Below are positions 26,295 to 34,662 of a stretch of DNA of 64,000 nt, one piece after another (position 1 is the stretch's first letter; each line of letters begins with the position of its first letter). The notes below the pieces were generated by a model. That model saw only the letters and a program-made list of their open reading frames with translations. It made no database searches and was not told the origin of the DNA. The stretch lies in NCBI RefSeq assembly GCF_900116565.1, contig NZ_FPCJ01000001.1, forward strand, positions 558,001-622,000. The letters are read 5' to 3'. The DNA comes from Thermoflavifilum thermophilum (GTDB lineage Bacteria; Bacteroidota; Bacteroidia; Chitinophagales; Chitinophagaceae). Position numbers and translations under genes: made by a program.

Positions 26295-27116
26295 ATGATT
26301 CCGATGGAAAAAGCATTTTTTCAAAAAATATGGGAAAAACAGCAGCGAATGGACATTGTGCCACCCAATGAAGAAATTGCTGGCTGGGCCAATGATCTCA
26401 TCTGCTTGCTGTACCCGGAACATTCGCGCTGCCTGTTTCGCTCCCTGCAGGAAATCGAAGAAAATTTTTACCGGCTGAAAGACCGGCTCATCCATATTTT
26501 AAACGCCACCCAGGCTTGTCACAAAAAGGATAACCTGGATATTGCCGAGGCATTCTTTGCGCAGGTGCCAGCCCTGTACGAAACCCTGAATACGGATGTG
26601 GAAGCGATTGTGATGGGCGACCCGGCAGCTAAAAGTCATTTCGAGGTGATTCGTGCCTATCCCGGCTTTCAGGCTATTGCCTTTTATCGGATTGCGCATG
26701 CTTTGTTGAAACTTGATGTGCCGCTTATACCCCGCATCCTCACAGAACATGCTCATTCGCAAACAGGCATTGATATTCATCCCGGTGCTGAAATTGATGA
26801 ATACTTTTTCATTGACCACGGCACCGGTATCGTGATCGGCGAAACGGCCCGCATCGGCAAATATGTGAAACTTTACCAGGGTGCCACATTGGGAGCCCTT
26901 AGTGTAGATAAAAGCATGGCTTCCATGAAGCGTCATCCCACGGTGGAAGATCATGTCGTGATTTATTCCGGTGCTACGATTTTAGGTGGCGAAACCGTAA
27001 TTGGCCATCACAGCATCATCGGTGGCAATGTGTGGCTTACCCGCAGCGTGCCTCCGGGCTCCATTGTATATCATACACCCGAAATCACGGTAGAAGAAGG
27101 TACCATTCAACTCTAA
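26295..27116 (+). CDS. cysE: Serine O-acetyltransferase
   Basis: 273 residues. Makes O-acetylserine from serine and acetyl-CoA, the first step of cysteine synthesis. N-terminal helical domain (residues 1-150), then a left-handed beta-helix of hexapeptide repeats: DIHPGAEIDEYFFIDHGTGI, VIGETARIGKYVKLYQGATL and HVVIYSGATILGGETVIGHH. The catalytic Asp/His lie in the DIHPGA/DHGTG coils. It is followed after 26 bp by cysM. An ATG at 26304 is a possible alternative start. Confidence 0.93.
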   Translation: MIPMEKAFFQKIWEKQQRMDIVPPNEEIAGWANDLICLLYPEHSRCLFRSLQEIEENFYRLKDRLIHILNATQACHKKDNLDIAEAFFAQVPALYETLNTDVEAIVMGDPAAKSHFEVIRAYPGFQAIAFYRIAHALLKLDVPLIPRILTEHAHSQTGIDIHPGAEIDEYFFIDHGTGIVIGETARIGKYVKLYQGATLGALSVDKSMASMKRHPTVEDHVVIYSGATILGGETVIGHHSIIGGNVWLTRSVPPGSIVYHTPEITVEEGTIQL

Positions 27117-27142
27117 ATTCCTGAGATCCGGAAGCATTGATC

Positions 27143-28027
27143 ATGGCAACTTTACTGGATACGATCGGAAATACACCCCTGGTTGAGCTCCGACATCTTT
27201 CTCCCCGACCCGAAGTGCGCATCTATGCGAAGCTGGAAGGCCATAATCCGGGCGGCAGCGTGAAAGACAGGCCTGCCTTTTATATGATCAAAAATGCGCT
27301 GGCCCGCGGGGATATCCGACCTGGCATGTCGCTCATCGAGGCCACCAGCGGCAATACCGGCATTGCCCTGGCTATGATTGCCCGCCTGTTCGACCTGCAA
27401 ATTGAACTGGTGATGCCGGCCAGCTCCACCCGTGAGCGGGTGCTGACCATGCAAGCGTTTGGAGCAAAAGTAACATTGGTAGAAAGCATGGAAGCCGCCC
27501 GCGACTATGCAGCTGAGAAAGCCGCTACCGGTCAATATTTCCAGCTGAACCAATTCGCCAATCCCGACAATGCACTTGCCCATTATGAAACCACCGGCCC
27601 GGAAATCTGGCGCGATACCCAGCATCAAATCACACATTTCGTAAGCGCCATGGGCACAACCGGCACCATCATGGGTTGCTCCAGGTTTCTGAAACAACAA
27701 AATCCAGCTATCCAAATCATTGGCTGCCAGCCCGCCGAAGGATCCTGCATTCCGGGCATCCGCAAGTGGCCCGAAGCTTATTTGCCCAAAATCTATGACC
27801 CTACAAGGGTTGACCGATTAATTGAAATTTCTGAAGCTGAAGCTACCCGTATGGCTCGTCGCCTGGCTGCCGAAGAAGGCCTCTTTGCTGGCATGAGCAC
27901 GGGCGGAGCCGCTGCAGCTGCCTTGCGCGTGGCACAGGAAATAAATCGGGGCCTCATTGTGTTTATTGCCTGTGATCGGGGCGATCGCTACCTGTCCAGC
28001 CCCCTGTTCGATGCGGCTGCTTCTTAA
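27143..28027 (+). CDS. cysM: O-acetylserine sulfhydrylase (cysteine synthase B type)
   Basis: 294 residues from the ATG at 27143; a TTG two codons upstream is rejected. PLP-dependent: MATLLDTIGNTPLVEL, the Schiff-base Lys41 in NPGGSVKDRPA, the substrate loop EATSGNTGIAL and the phosphate-binding GTTGTIMG. CysM type is preferred to CysK because of length and the RERVLTMQAFGAKV region, but the two are hard to separate by eye. It uses the product of the gene just upstream. Confidence 0.93.
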   Translation: MATLLDTIGNTPLVELRHLSPRPEVRIYAKLEGHNPGGSVKDRPAFYMIKNALARGDIRPGMSLIEATSGNTGIALAMIARLFDLQIELVMPASSTRERVLTMQAFGAKVTLVESMEAARDYAAEKAATGQYFQLNQFANPDNALAHYETTGPEIWRDTQHQITHFVSAMGTTGTIMGCSRFLKQQNPAIQIIGCQPAEGSCIPGIRKWPEAYLPKIYDPTRVDRLIEISEAEATRMARRLAAEEGLFAGMSTGGAAAAALRVAQEINRGLIVFIACDRGDRYLSSPLFDAAAS

Positions 28028-28086
28028 AGAAAACAGCATATCTGTCATAATCCTTTTTAACTTTATCCGCCAAAAAACGGGCGGCT

Positions 28087-28797
28087 ATGATTCATCGGTA
28101 CAAAGGCGAAACCCACTACCTGGTAGCTGTAGATTGCATCATCTTTGGCTTCGACGGCGAAACATTGAAAATTCTGCTCATCCAGCGCGGCTTTGAACCG
28201 GAAAGAGGCAAATGGAGCCTGATGGGTGGTTTCGTAAAACCTGAAGAAAGCCTGGATGAAGCAGCCAACCGCATCCTCAAAAAACTCACCGGACTGGAAG
28301 GTGTGTACCTGGAGCAATTGCATGCCTTTGGTGATCCACACCGCGACCCGGTGGAGCGCACCATCAGCATCGCCTATTTTGCCTTGATTGATATCCATAA
28401 ATACCAAAAGCAAATCAGCGAAGAATATCATGCCGAATGGTTTCCGCTGAACCATATTCCTGAACTCATCTTCGACCACATGGAAATGGTGAAACTGGCC
28501 CGCCGCCAGCTGCGCTACAAAGCTTCCCTGCACCCCATCTTATTTGAATTGCTTCCCCCTAAATTCACCATTCCCCAGCTCCAAAACCTATACGAAGGCA
28601 TTTACGATACCACATTCGACAAGCGCAACTTCAGCCGCAAAGTGCTCTCCACCGGCCTGCTTATTAAACAACCCGACAAGGATAAATCCAACTCAAAAAA
28701 AGGAGCCTTTTACTACAAGCTGGATCGCAAAAAATACCGGGCCAACTTCCAGGCCTTCCTGCGCTTCGTACCCAACCCCGATAAATTGATTCACTGA
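28087..28797 (+). CDS. Nudix-fold transcriptional regulator, AraR/NrtR-like
   Basis: 236 residues. N-terminal Nudix domain (about 8-140) plus C-terminal winged helix (about 150-230, with FTIPQLQNLYEGIYDTTFDK, RNFSRKVLSTGLL and KKGAFYYKLDRKKYR). The Nudix box is broken: Gly48 and Glu54 remain, but the three catalytic glutamates are Ile63, Lys66 and Leu67 (RILKKLTG), so it cannot be a hydrolase. This matches Bacteroidetes AraR and NrtR-type regulators, where the domain senses a sugar or ADP-ribose. Arabinofuranosidase genes in the same window favour arabinose, as inference. Confidence 0.85.
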   Translation: MIHRYKGETHYLVAVDCIIFGFDGETLKILLIQRGFEPERGKWSLMGGFVKPEESLDEAANRILKKLTGLEGVYLEQLHAFGDPHRDPVERTISIAYFALIDIHKYQKQISEEYHAEWFPLNHIPELIFDHMEMVKLARRQLRYKASLHPILFELLPPKFTIPQLQNLYEGIYDTTFDKRNFSRKVLSTGLLIKQPDKDKSNSKKGAFYYKLDRKKYRANFQAFLRFVPNPDKLIH

Positions 28798-28799
28798 TT

Positions 28800-29702
28800 T
28801 TATTTTTTCTTCAGCATCATCACATATTCGCCGGGTGACTTCTGCGTGATGCGTTTGAATATGCGGTTGAAGTAAGAAAGATTGCTGAAGCCCACCTGAT
28901 AGGCAATTTCACTGAAGCTGAATTCTTTTTCGGCCAGCAGGCGACAGGCATGATGAATTCTGACCTCATTCAAAAAACTGATGTACGTTTTGCGGGTGCG
29001 ATTTTTGAAATACCTGCAAAAGGCTTCCACCGAAAGGTTTGCCAGACCTGCCACTTCCTGCAGCGATATCGGACGATGATATTCTTCCAGTGTAAAACGA
29101 ATGATATGGCTCATCCGCACATCTCCTGTTTCACCAATCATCTTCAGCCATCCTCCATCGGCAACCAACAGCAACTCCTGCCTGCGTTCATAAATCAGAT
29201 ACAATAAATCCAACACCCACAGTACCCTTCGGAAACCAGTCAACCTGCGCAACCGCAGCAAGCGTGTGGCCACTTCTTTTGCCAGTGCACCCTGCAGCTG
29301 GTAAGCCTGATAACACTGATGATAAAATCGTGCAACCGAAAGGGTATCATTGCATTTCCAGAATTCCTGCTCCCATGCCTTCATATCAATGTATAGCGAA
29401 TAACCTACCGACCTTTTCTTTTTTTGCTGATAATACACTGCATCACTTTTGAATACATGAGGCAACGAGGAGCCAATGATGTACACATCACCCGGTGAAA
29501 AACAACCCGTATAATCACCTACAATGAGATTACCATGGCCTTTTTCGATATAAGTAATCTGTATTTCCGGATGCTGATGCAGTTTATCATAAAAATGATT
29601 CAACCGATCAATCTGATAATGATAAAACTCCGTACGGGTTTTGGGAATCTTGAAAGGGATGATGCTCATACGCATGCCAACATTTTTACCGGAGATATAC
29701 AA
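28800..29702 (-). CDS. AraC-family transcriptional regulator of the hydroxyproline operon
   Basis: 300 residues. N-terminal cupin-like sensor (HQHPEIQITYIEKGHGNLIV and SPGDVYIIGSSLPHVFKSD) and C-terminal double helix-turn-helix (PISLQEVAGLANLSVEAFCR, then FSEIAYQVGFSNLSYFNRIF). A later Met (residue 10 or 12) could also be the start. It is divergent from the hydroxyproline genes, with 126 bp between, so it very probably controls them, perhaps in response to hydroxyproline or a derivative. Ends 2 bp from the convergent Nudix regulator. Confidence 0.88.
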   Translation of the reverse strand: MYISGKNVGMRMSIIPFKIPKTRTEFYHYQIDRLNHFYDKLHQHPEIQITYIEKGHGNLIVGDYTGCFSPGDVYIIGSSLPHVFKSDAVYYQQKKKRSVGYSLYIDMKAWEQEFWKCNDTLSVARFYHQCYQAYQLQGALAKEVATRLLRLRRLTGFRRVLWVLDLLYLIYERRQELLLVADGGWLKMIGETGDVRMSHIIRFTLEEYHRPISLQEVAGLANLSVEAFCRYFKNRTRKTYISFLNEVRIHHACRLLAEKEFSFSEIAYQVGFSNLSYFNRIFKRITQKSPGEYVMMLKKK

Positions 29703-29732
29703 AGTTAATCAGCGGGCATGAGTAAAAACAGG

Positions 29733-29746
29733 CAATATCAATATTG
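29733..29746. promoter_or_regulatory. Palindrome in the araC/hydroxyproline intergenic region
   Basis: CAATAT-CA-ATATTG, a 14-bp inverted repeat with a 2-bp centre, 30 bp from the araC start and about 50 bp upstream of the predicted -7 element of the catabolic operon. Position fits an operator shared by the divergent genes. AraC proteins usually bind direct repeats, so this may belong to another factor. Confidence 0.4.
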
Positions 29747-29793
29747 TACAAAAGATGGTCAATTTTCTGAAAAGTTTGCACCTTACAGCTTGC

Positions 29794-29801
29794 TAATTTT
29801 G
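29794..29801 (+). promoter_or_regulatory. -7 element of the hydroxyproline operon promoter
   Basis: TAATTTTG fits TAnnTTTG and lies 27 nt before the ATG at 29829. The best upstream TTTG (29775-29778) is only 15 nt away, so the -33 element is poor, as expected for an activator-dependent promoter. It also rules against a longer first gene starting at 29718, which would begin upstream of the transcript. Confidence 0.5.
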
Positions 29802-29828
29802 TTTCAACGGTTAAATCATTTCACGATC

Positions 29829-30773
29829 ATGCAATTTGAATGGAAAGGTGTATTTCCGGCCATTACCACTCAGTTTACGGCCGATGACCAACTCGACCTG
29901 CAAATGTTTGAGAAAAACTTGTATGCTCAGCTTGAAGCCGGCATTCACGGCGTGATACTGGGCGGCACACTGGGTGAGTCGAGCACGCTGACCCGGGAAG
30001 AAAAAGAAATCCTGATTCGCTTTACAAAAGAAAAAGTAGCAGGTCGGATCCCCGTGATCCTCAATATTGCGGAAGGAGCCACAAAAGCCGCTGTGAATGA
30101 AGCGCAATGGGCCGAACAACTGGGAGTGGATGGATTGATGTTGCTGCCACCGATGCGCTACAAAGCCGATGACCGGGAAACGGTTCAGTTCTTCAGCACA
30201 GTGGCCCGCTCAGTAAGCCTGCCTATCCTGATTTACAACAACCCGGTGGATTACCGGATTATGGTTACGCCAGACATGTTTGCTCAGCTTACAGATTGTG
30301 CAAACATCCAGGCAGTAAAAGATTCCACCCGCGATGTGTCGAATGTAACGCGCATGATCAACCGCTTTGGTAACCGGTATCGCATTCTCTGTGGTGTGGA
30401 TCCCATTGCTATGGAAAGCCTGCTGATGGGCGCCAGTGGCTGGGTGGGCGGACTGGTCAATGCTTTTCCCAGAGAAACCGTGCTGCTATACCACCTGGTG
30501 CAATCCCGACAGATTGATAAGGCCCTGCAAGTACATCGGTGGTTTCTGCCCCTGCTGGAGCTGGATTTGAGTCCTAAACTGGTACAATACATCAAGTTGG
30601 CAGCCAGTATCACGGGTATTGGGGCAGAGTATGTGCGGCCTCCTCGCTTGCCGCTCGTGGGCGAAGAAAGGCAACAGATCCTTTCGCTCATACAAAAAGC
30701 TATGACCGCGGAACCTGCATGGATGCGCGATCTGCAGGTGTTGCAGGAAACAGCCGCTGCTCTTCATTCCTGA
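29829..30773 (+). CDS. DapA-family lyase, probable 1-pyrroline-4-hydroxy-2-carboxylate deaminase
   Basis: 314 residues from the ATG at 29829 (MQFEWKGVFPAITTQFTADD). Class I aldolase-type TIM barrel of the DHDPS/NAL family: GGTLGESSTLTREEK phosphate/carboxylate loop (46-60), Tyr136 in LIYNNPVDY and the Schiff-base Lys164 in IQAVKDSTRD. In hydroxyproline degraders this family converts 1-pyrroline-4-hydroxy-2-carboxylate to 2-oxoglutarate semialdehyde. The substrate is inferred from the three following genes; by itself it could be another DHDPS-like lyase. Confidence 0.85.
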   Translation: MQFEWKGVFPAITTQFTADDQLDLQMFEKNLYAQLEAGIHGVILGGTLGESSTLTREEKEILIRFTKEKVAGRIPVILNIAEGATKAAVNEAQWAEQLGVDGLMLLPPMRYKADDRETVQFFSTVARSVSLPILIYNNPVDYRIMVTPDMFAQLTDCANIQAVKDSTRDVSNVTRMINRFGNRYRILCGVDPIAMESLLMGASGWVGGLVNAFPRETVLLYHLVQSRQIDKALQVHRWFLPLLELDLSPKLVQYIKLAASITGIGAEYVRPPRLPLVGEERQQILSLIQKAMTAEPAWMRDLQVLQETAAALHS

Positions 30774-30853
30774 TCGGAGTGATTCATGGATTTGATTTAT
30801 CATTCTGTTGTTAAAGACTTGCCTGTCTTACAATTAAGCCAGTTTAAAAACCA

Positions 30854-32347
30854 ATGAACATGTCGTTCCCGGATGCTACTCCAGCAGAAATTGAACAAAC
30901 AGCCCAACGTGCATGGGAAGCATTTGTTGTTTACCGAAAAACTTCCTGGAAACAAAGAGCTGGCTTGCTTAGCCAGATAGCCGAGGCTTTACGTGCCCGG
31001 GAAACGGAATTGATTGCTTTGGCCATGTCTGAAACCCATTTGCCGGAGGCCCGCCTGAAAAATGAATTTGCCCGAACTCTTTTTCAGCTTCAACAATATG
31101 GACATGCATTGGAAACCGGCATCTGGGGCAGCTTTAGCATCGACACCGCCGTGCCAGACCCGGTCTCACCCCAGGCCGATGTACGCAAGACGTATGTGCC
31201 ATTGGGACCTGTAGCCGTATTTGGAGCGAGCAACTTTCCCTTTGCTTTTTCCACAGCGGGCGGCGATACGGCCAGTGCCCTGGCTGCCGGCTGCACAGTG
31301 ATTGTAAAAGCCCATCCAGCCCATCCGCATACTTCCGAAATGGTGGCGGCCCTCATCCAGCAAGCCGTTCGACAATGCAATTTACCAGACGCCATTTTTC
31401 AACACATCCATGGCGCGTCTCCCACTGTGAGCGAAATGTTGGTGAAACATCCCTGTATCAAAGCCGTTGGCTTCACGGGCTCCTATGCAGCCGGAAAGGC
31501 TTTGTTTGATATTGCCCGACAAAGAAAAGAACCTATTCCTGTATTTGCCGAAATGGGCAGCGTGAATCCGGTGTTTTTATTACCGGAAAAATTATCACGC
31601 GACACCGCAACAGTGGCCGATATGCTTGCCGGATCCATTACCCTCAGTGCAGGTCAATTTTGTACAAAGCCCGGATTGATATTTGGCATCCAAAGTGAAG
31701 CACTGGAACGTTTTACCACATTGCTCACAGAAAAACTAAAACACACACAAGCCCAGGATATGCTGCACGAAGGCATTGCCCATGCATTCCGGGAAAAAGT
31801 ACAGTTAGCCCGGCATCAGCAACAGATCCGGGAATTGATACCCTTTTCATCATCCACCCATCCACTCGAAGCTAAGCCTGTTTTATCTATCACATCGGCA
31901 TCGGCCTTCATGGCCAATGCTGTTTTGCATGAAGAAATATTTGGGCCTTATGCCCTGATCATTGGCTGCAAAAATTTTGAAGAAATGTTGGAAGTGGCCG
32001 GACAGCTGGAAGGACAGTTAACCTGCACGCTTATGGCTACCGAACAGGATTTGCAAAAGCATGCTGCCTTGCTGGATGTATTGATCCTGAAATGTGGAAG
32101 AATGATCTTTAACGGCGTCCCTACCGGCGTGCGGGTATGCATGGCCATGCACCATGGAGGTCCTTTTCCGGCTACCACCGATAGCCGGTTTACTTCCGTA
32201 GGTGCCGATGCTATCAAACGGTTTGTTCGACCTATATGCTTTCAAAATTTTCCGGATGCTTTTCTTCCACCGGAATTGCAAAATGAAAATCCGTTGCTGA
32301 TTGGGCGAATCATCAATCAGCGGCTGAGTTCATCCAAAATTGTATAA
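30854..32347 (+). CDS. Aldehyde dehydrogenase, probable 2-oxoglutarate semialdehyde dehydrogenase
   Basis: 497 residues. Oxidises 2,5-dioxopentanoate to 2-oxoglutarate with NAD(P)+. Catalytic Glu233 (FAEMGSVNP) and Cys270 (SAGQFCTKPG) are present, as are PLGPVAVFGASNFPFAFS and VGFTGSYAAG of the cofactor site. The QFCTKPGL and MGSVNPVF wording is that of the KGSADH subgroup found in sugar and hydroxyproline pathways. An ATG two codons downstream is an equally possible start. 80 bp after the lyase gene. Confidence 0.88.
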   Translation: MNMSFPDATPAEIEQTAQRAWEAFVVYRKTSWKQRAGLLSQIAEALRARETELIALAMSETHLPEARLKNEFARTLFQLQQYGHALETGIWGSFSIDTAVPDPVSPQADVRKTYVPLGPVAVFGASNFPFAFSTAGGDTASALAAGCTVIVKAHPAHPHTSEMVAALIQQAVRQCNLPDAIFQHIHGASPTVSEMLVKHPCIKAVGFTGSYAAGKALFDIARQRKEPIPVFAEMGSVNPVFLLPEKLSRDTATVADMLAGSITLSAGQFCTKPGLIFGIQSEALERFTTLLTEKLKHTQAQDMLHEGIAHAFREKVQLARHQQQIRELIPFSSSTHPLEAKPVLSITSASAFMANAVLHEEIFGPYALIIGCKNFEEMLEVAGQLEGQLTCTLMATEQDLQKHAALLDVLILKCGRMIFNGVPTGVRVCMAMHHGGPFPATTDSRFTSVGADAIKRFVRPICFQNFPDAFLPPELQNENPLLIGRIINQRLSSSKIV

Positions 32348-32360
32348 ATGTTCAACCCTC

Positions 32361-33362
32361 ATGACGCATAAAACCTTTTTTTGCATTGATGCCCATACCT
32401 GTGGAAATCCTGTGCGGGTGGTAGCCGGCGGCCAGCCCATGCTCCGCGGCAATAACATCATGGAAAAACGATTGTATTTCATGCAGGAATTCGACTGGAT
32501 ACGCAGGGCACTGATGTTTGAACCCCGCGGGCACGACATGATGAGTGGCAGCATGATTTATCCGCCCGATCATCCGGATCATGATGCCTCGATTCTGTTC
32601 ATTGAAACCAGCGGCTGCCTGCCCATGTGCGGACATGGCACCATTGGCACAGTGACAGTGGCCATTGAGCAACAGCTCATCAACCCCCATCAACCAGGCT
32701 TGCTGCTGCTCGATACCCCAGCCGGCCTGGTAAAAGCCTATTATCAGCAGGAAGGCAAAAAAGTAAAATCAGTAAAACTGATCAATATTCCTTCCTTTTT
32801 GTATGCCGAAAACATCCAGGTGGATTGTCCGGATCTGGGCGTGTTGACCTGCGATATTGCCTATGGCGGAAATTTCTATGCCATCATTGATCCTCAGCCC
32901 AACTTTCCGGGAATGGAATATTTTCGTGCAGAACAGCTTATTGGCTGGAGTCGGGTAATTCGGGAACGGCTCAACCAGCAAATCAGCTGCGTGCATCCGG
33001 AAAATGAGCGTATCCGCGGCTTAACGCACGTGATGTGGACCGGCAAACCTTCTGGTGCGCATGCTACAGCTCGCAACGCCGTGTTTTACGGGGATAAAGC
33101 CATCGATCGTTCCCCATGCGGCACTGGTACATCTGCCCGCATGGCGCAATGGTATGCCAAAGGAAAATTGAAAAAATCCGAACCTTTTATTCACGAAAGT
33201 ATTATTGGATCCACCTTCACGGGCATGATTGAAGATGAAACCACAGTGGGCAACAAACCAGCTATCATCCCATCCATTGAAGGATGGGCAAAAGTATATG
33301 GTTATAACATCATCACGGTAGATGAAGATGATCCCTTTGCTTTCGGATTTCAGGTAATGTAA
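32361..33362 (+). CDS. 4-hydroxyproline 2-epimerase (proline racemase family)
   Basis: 333 residues from the ATG at 32361; a TTG at 32340 is rejected because it overlaps the previous gene. Converts trans-4-hydroxy-L-proline to cis-4-hydroxy-D-proline by a two-base mechanism. Both catalytic cysteines are present: Cys90 in PMCGHGTIG and Cys253 in DRSPCGTGTSAR. Thr in the second position would have meant a dehydratase, so a true epimerase is expected. Proline racemase itself is the alternative; context favours hydroxyproline. Confidence 0.92.
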   Translation: MTHKTFFCIDAHTCGNPVRVVAGGQPMLRGNNIMEKRLYFMQEFDWIRRALMFEPRGHDMMSGSMIYPPDHPDHDASILFIETSGCLPMCGHGTIGTVTVAIEQQLINPHQPGLLLLDTPAGLVKAYYQQEGKKVKSVKLINIPSFLYAENIQVDCPDLGVLTCDIAYGGNFYAIIDPQPNFPGMEYFRAEQLIGWSRVIRERLNQQISCVHPENERIRGLTHVMWTGKPSGAHATARNAVFYGDKAIDRSPCGTGTSARMAQWYAKGKLKKSEPFIHESIIGSTFTGMIEDETTVGNKPAIIPSIEGWAKVYGYNIITVDEDDPFAFGFQVM

Positions 33363-33385
33363 AAGCGCTATACAAAGTTCAGGAT

Positions 33386-34648
33386 ATGGCAGAAACCGTG
33401 GGCATTATTGGTGGCGGCATCGTGGGTTTATGTACAGCTTATTACCTTCATCAAAAGGGATATGAAGTGCATATCTTGGATGAATATGCATTCGACAACA
33501 GTTGTTCATGGGGAAATGCAGGCATGATTGTGCCCAGTCATGTGATTCCTCTGGCCGCACCAGGTGTTGTCTGGCAGGGATTGAAATGGATGTTTCGGGC
33601 AGAAAGTCCTTTTGCTTTTCATGTTTCATTCAACAAATCCTTGTGGCAATGGGTGAAATTATTTCATCAACATAGCAACGCGCAACATGTACACTATGCC
33701 ATTCCTCATCTTCGCGATATCAGCCTGCTGAGCAGAAGATTGTATGAACATCTTGCTTTACCGCAAAAGAATGAATTATCCTTCGAAACGAAGGGTATAT
33801 TGATGTTGTTTCAAACAAAGAAATTACAAGAAGAAGAAATCAAAGCTGCAGAGCTGGCCCAAGCAAATGGTATTCCTGCGGAAATACTCAGCGATCAGGA
33901 AATTCAGCTTATGGAACCTGATACGCGTGTGCGTACACTTGGTGGCATTTATTATCCGGGCGATGCCCATATCCATCCGAGAAAATGGATGCAATGGTTG
34001 ACCCAACAGTTGAAGCAAGCCGGCGTAAAATTTTATCCGCACCATGCCATCATCGATCTGCAAATACAACAACATAAAATACATCACATCATTACGAATC
34101 AGGAAACATTATATTTTGATCACATCGTTGTGGCAGCCGGTGTGAAAACCGCATTACTGTTAAAAAAGATGGATATCCACATTCCTTTGCAACCAGGAAA
34201 GGGATATAGCTTCGACCTGCAGCTGAACAAAAGACTTATCCATATTCCGGCCTTGCTCATGGAAGGGCGTGTTGCGGTTAGTCCCTGGGGAAATTTGTTG
34301 CGGATAAGTGGGACAATGGAAATCGGTGCAAACCTACATACAATCAATCAGGCCAAAATCAGGGGAATGCTAAAGACTTTACATGCCTTTTATCCTGATT
34401 TAAAAGCTGAAACCCTATTTCAGCCACAAATCTGGACAGGAGCCAGGCCCTGTTCGCCGGATGGATTGCCTTTTATTGGCCGGGTTCAACCTTTTCATAA
34501 CCTTTATGTGGCCACCGGACATGGTATGCTGGGCCTAAGCCTGGCGCCTGCTACGGGTTATTTGATCACACAACTGATAAGCGGCGACAAGCCGGATATT
34601 GATATACACGCTTTTGATCCGATGCGGTTTAGGAAGAAATCACATTAA
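33386..34648 (+). CDS. FAD-dependent D-amino acid dehydrogenase, probable D-hydroxyproline dehydrogenase
   Basis: 420 residues, DadA/DAO family. Rossmann FAD motif GIIGGGIVGLCTAYYL (residues 6-21) with Gly9, Gly11 and Gly14; C-terminal GARPCSPDGLPFIGR and ATGHGMLGLSLAPATG contact flavin. In the pathway it oxidises cis-4-hydroxy-D-proline to 1-pyrroline-4-hydroxy-2-carboxylate, feeding the DapA-like enzyme. It lies 23 bp after the epimerase and ends the operon, meeting the convergent peptidase gene after 14 bp. Lower GC than the preceding genes. Confidence 0.9.
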   Translation: MAETVGIIGGGIVGLCTAYYLHQKGYEVHILDEYAFDNSCSWGNAGMIVPSHVIPLAAPGVVWQGLKWMFRAESPFAFHVSFNKSLWQWVKLFHQHSNAQHVHYAIPHLRDISLLSRRLYEHLALPQKNELSFETKGILMLFQTKKLQEEEIKAAELAQANGIPAEILSDQEIQLMEPDTRVRTLGGIYYPGDAHIHPRKWMQWLTQQLKQAGVKFYPHHAIIDLQIQQHKIHHIITNQETLYFDHIVVAAGVKTALLLKKMDIHIPLQPGKGYSFDLQLNKRLIHIPALLMEGRVAVSPWGNLLRISGTMEIGANLHTINQAKIRGMLKTLHAFYPDLKAETLFQPQIWTGARPCSPDGLPFIGRVQPFHNLYVATGHGMLGLSLAPATGYLITQLISGDKPDIDIHAFDPMRFRKKSH

Positions 34649-34662
34649 AAACCAGTTCGAAG

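Noticed and set aside
29718-29828. A 37-codon upstream extension of the DapA-like gene
   Set aside because: The -7 element at 29794-29801 lies within it, and the family N-terminus begins at the ATG at 29829.
32018-32281. Minus-strand frames across the aldehyde dehydrogenase and epimerase genes
   Set aside because: Shadows of well-supported genes with intact catalytic residues.
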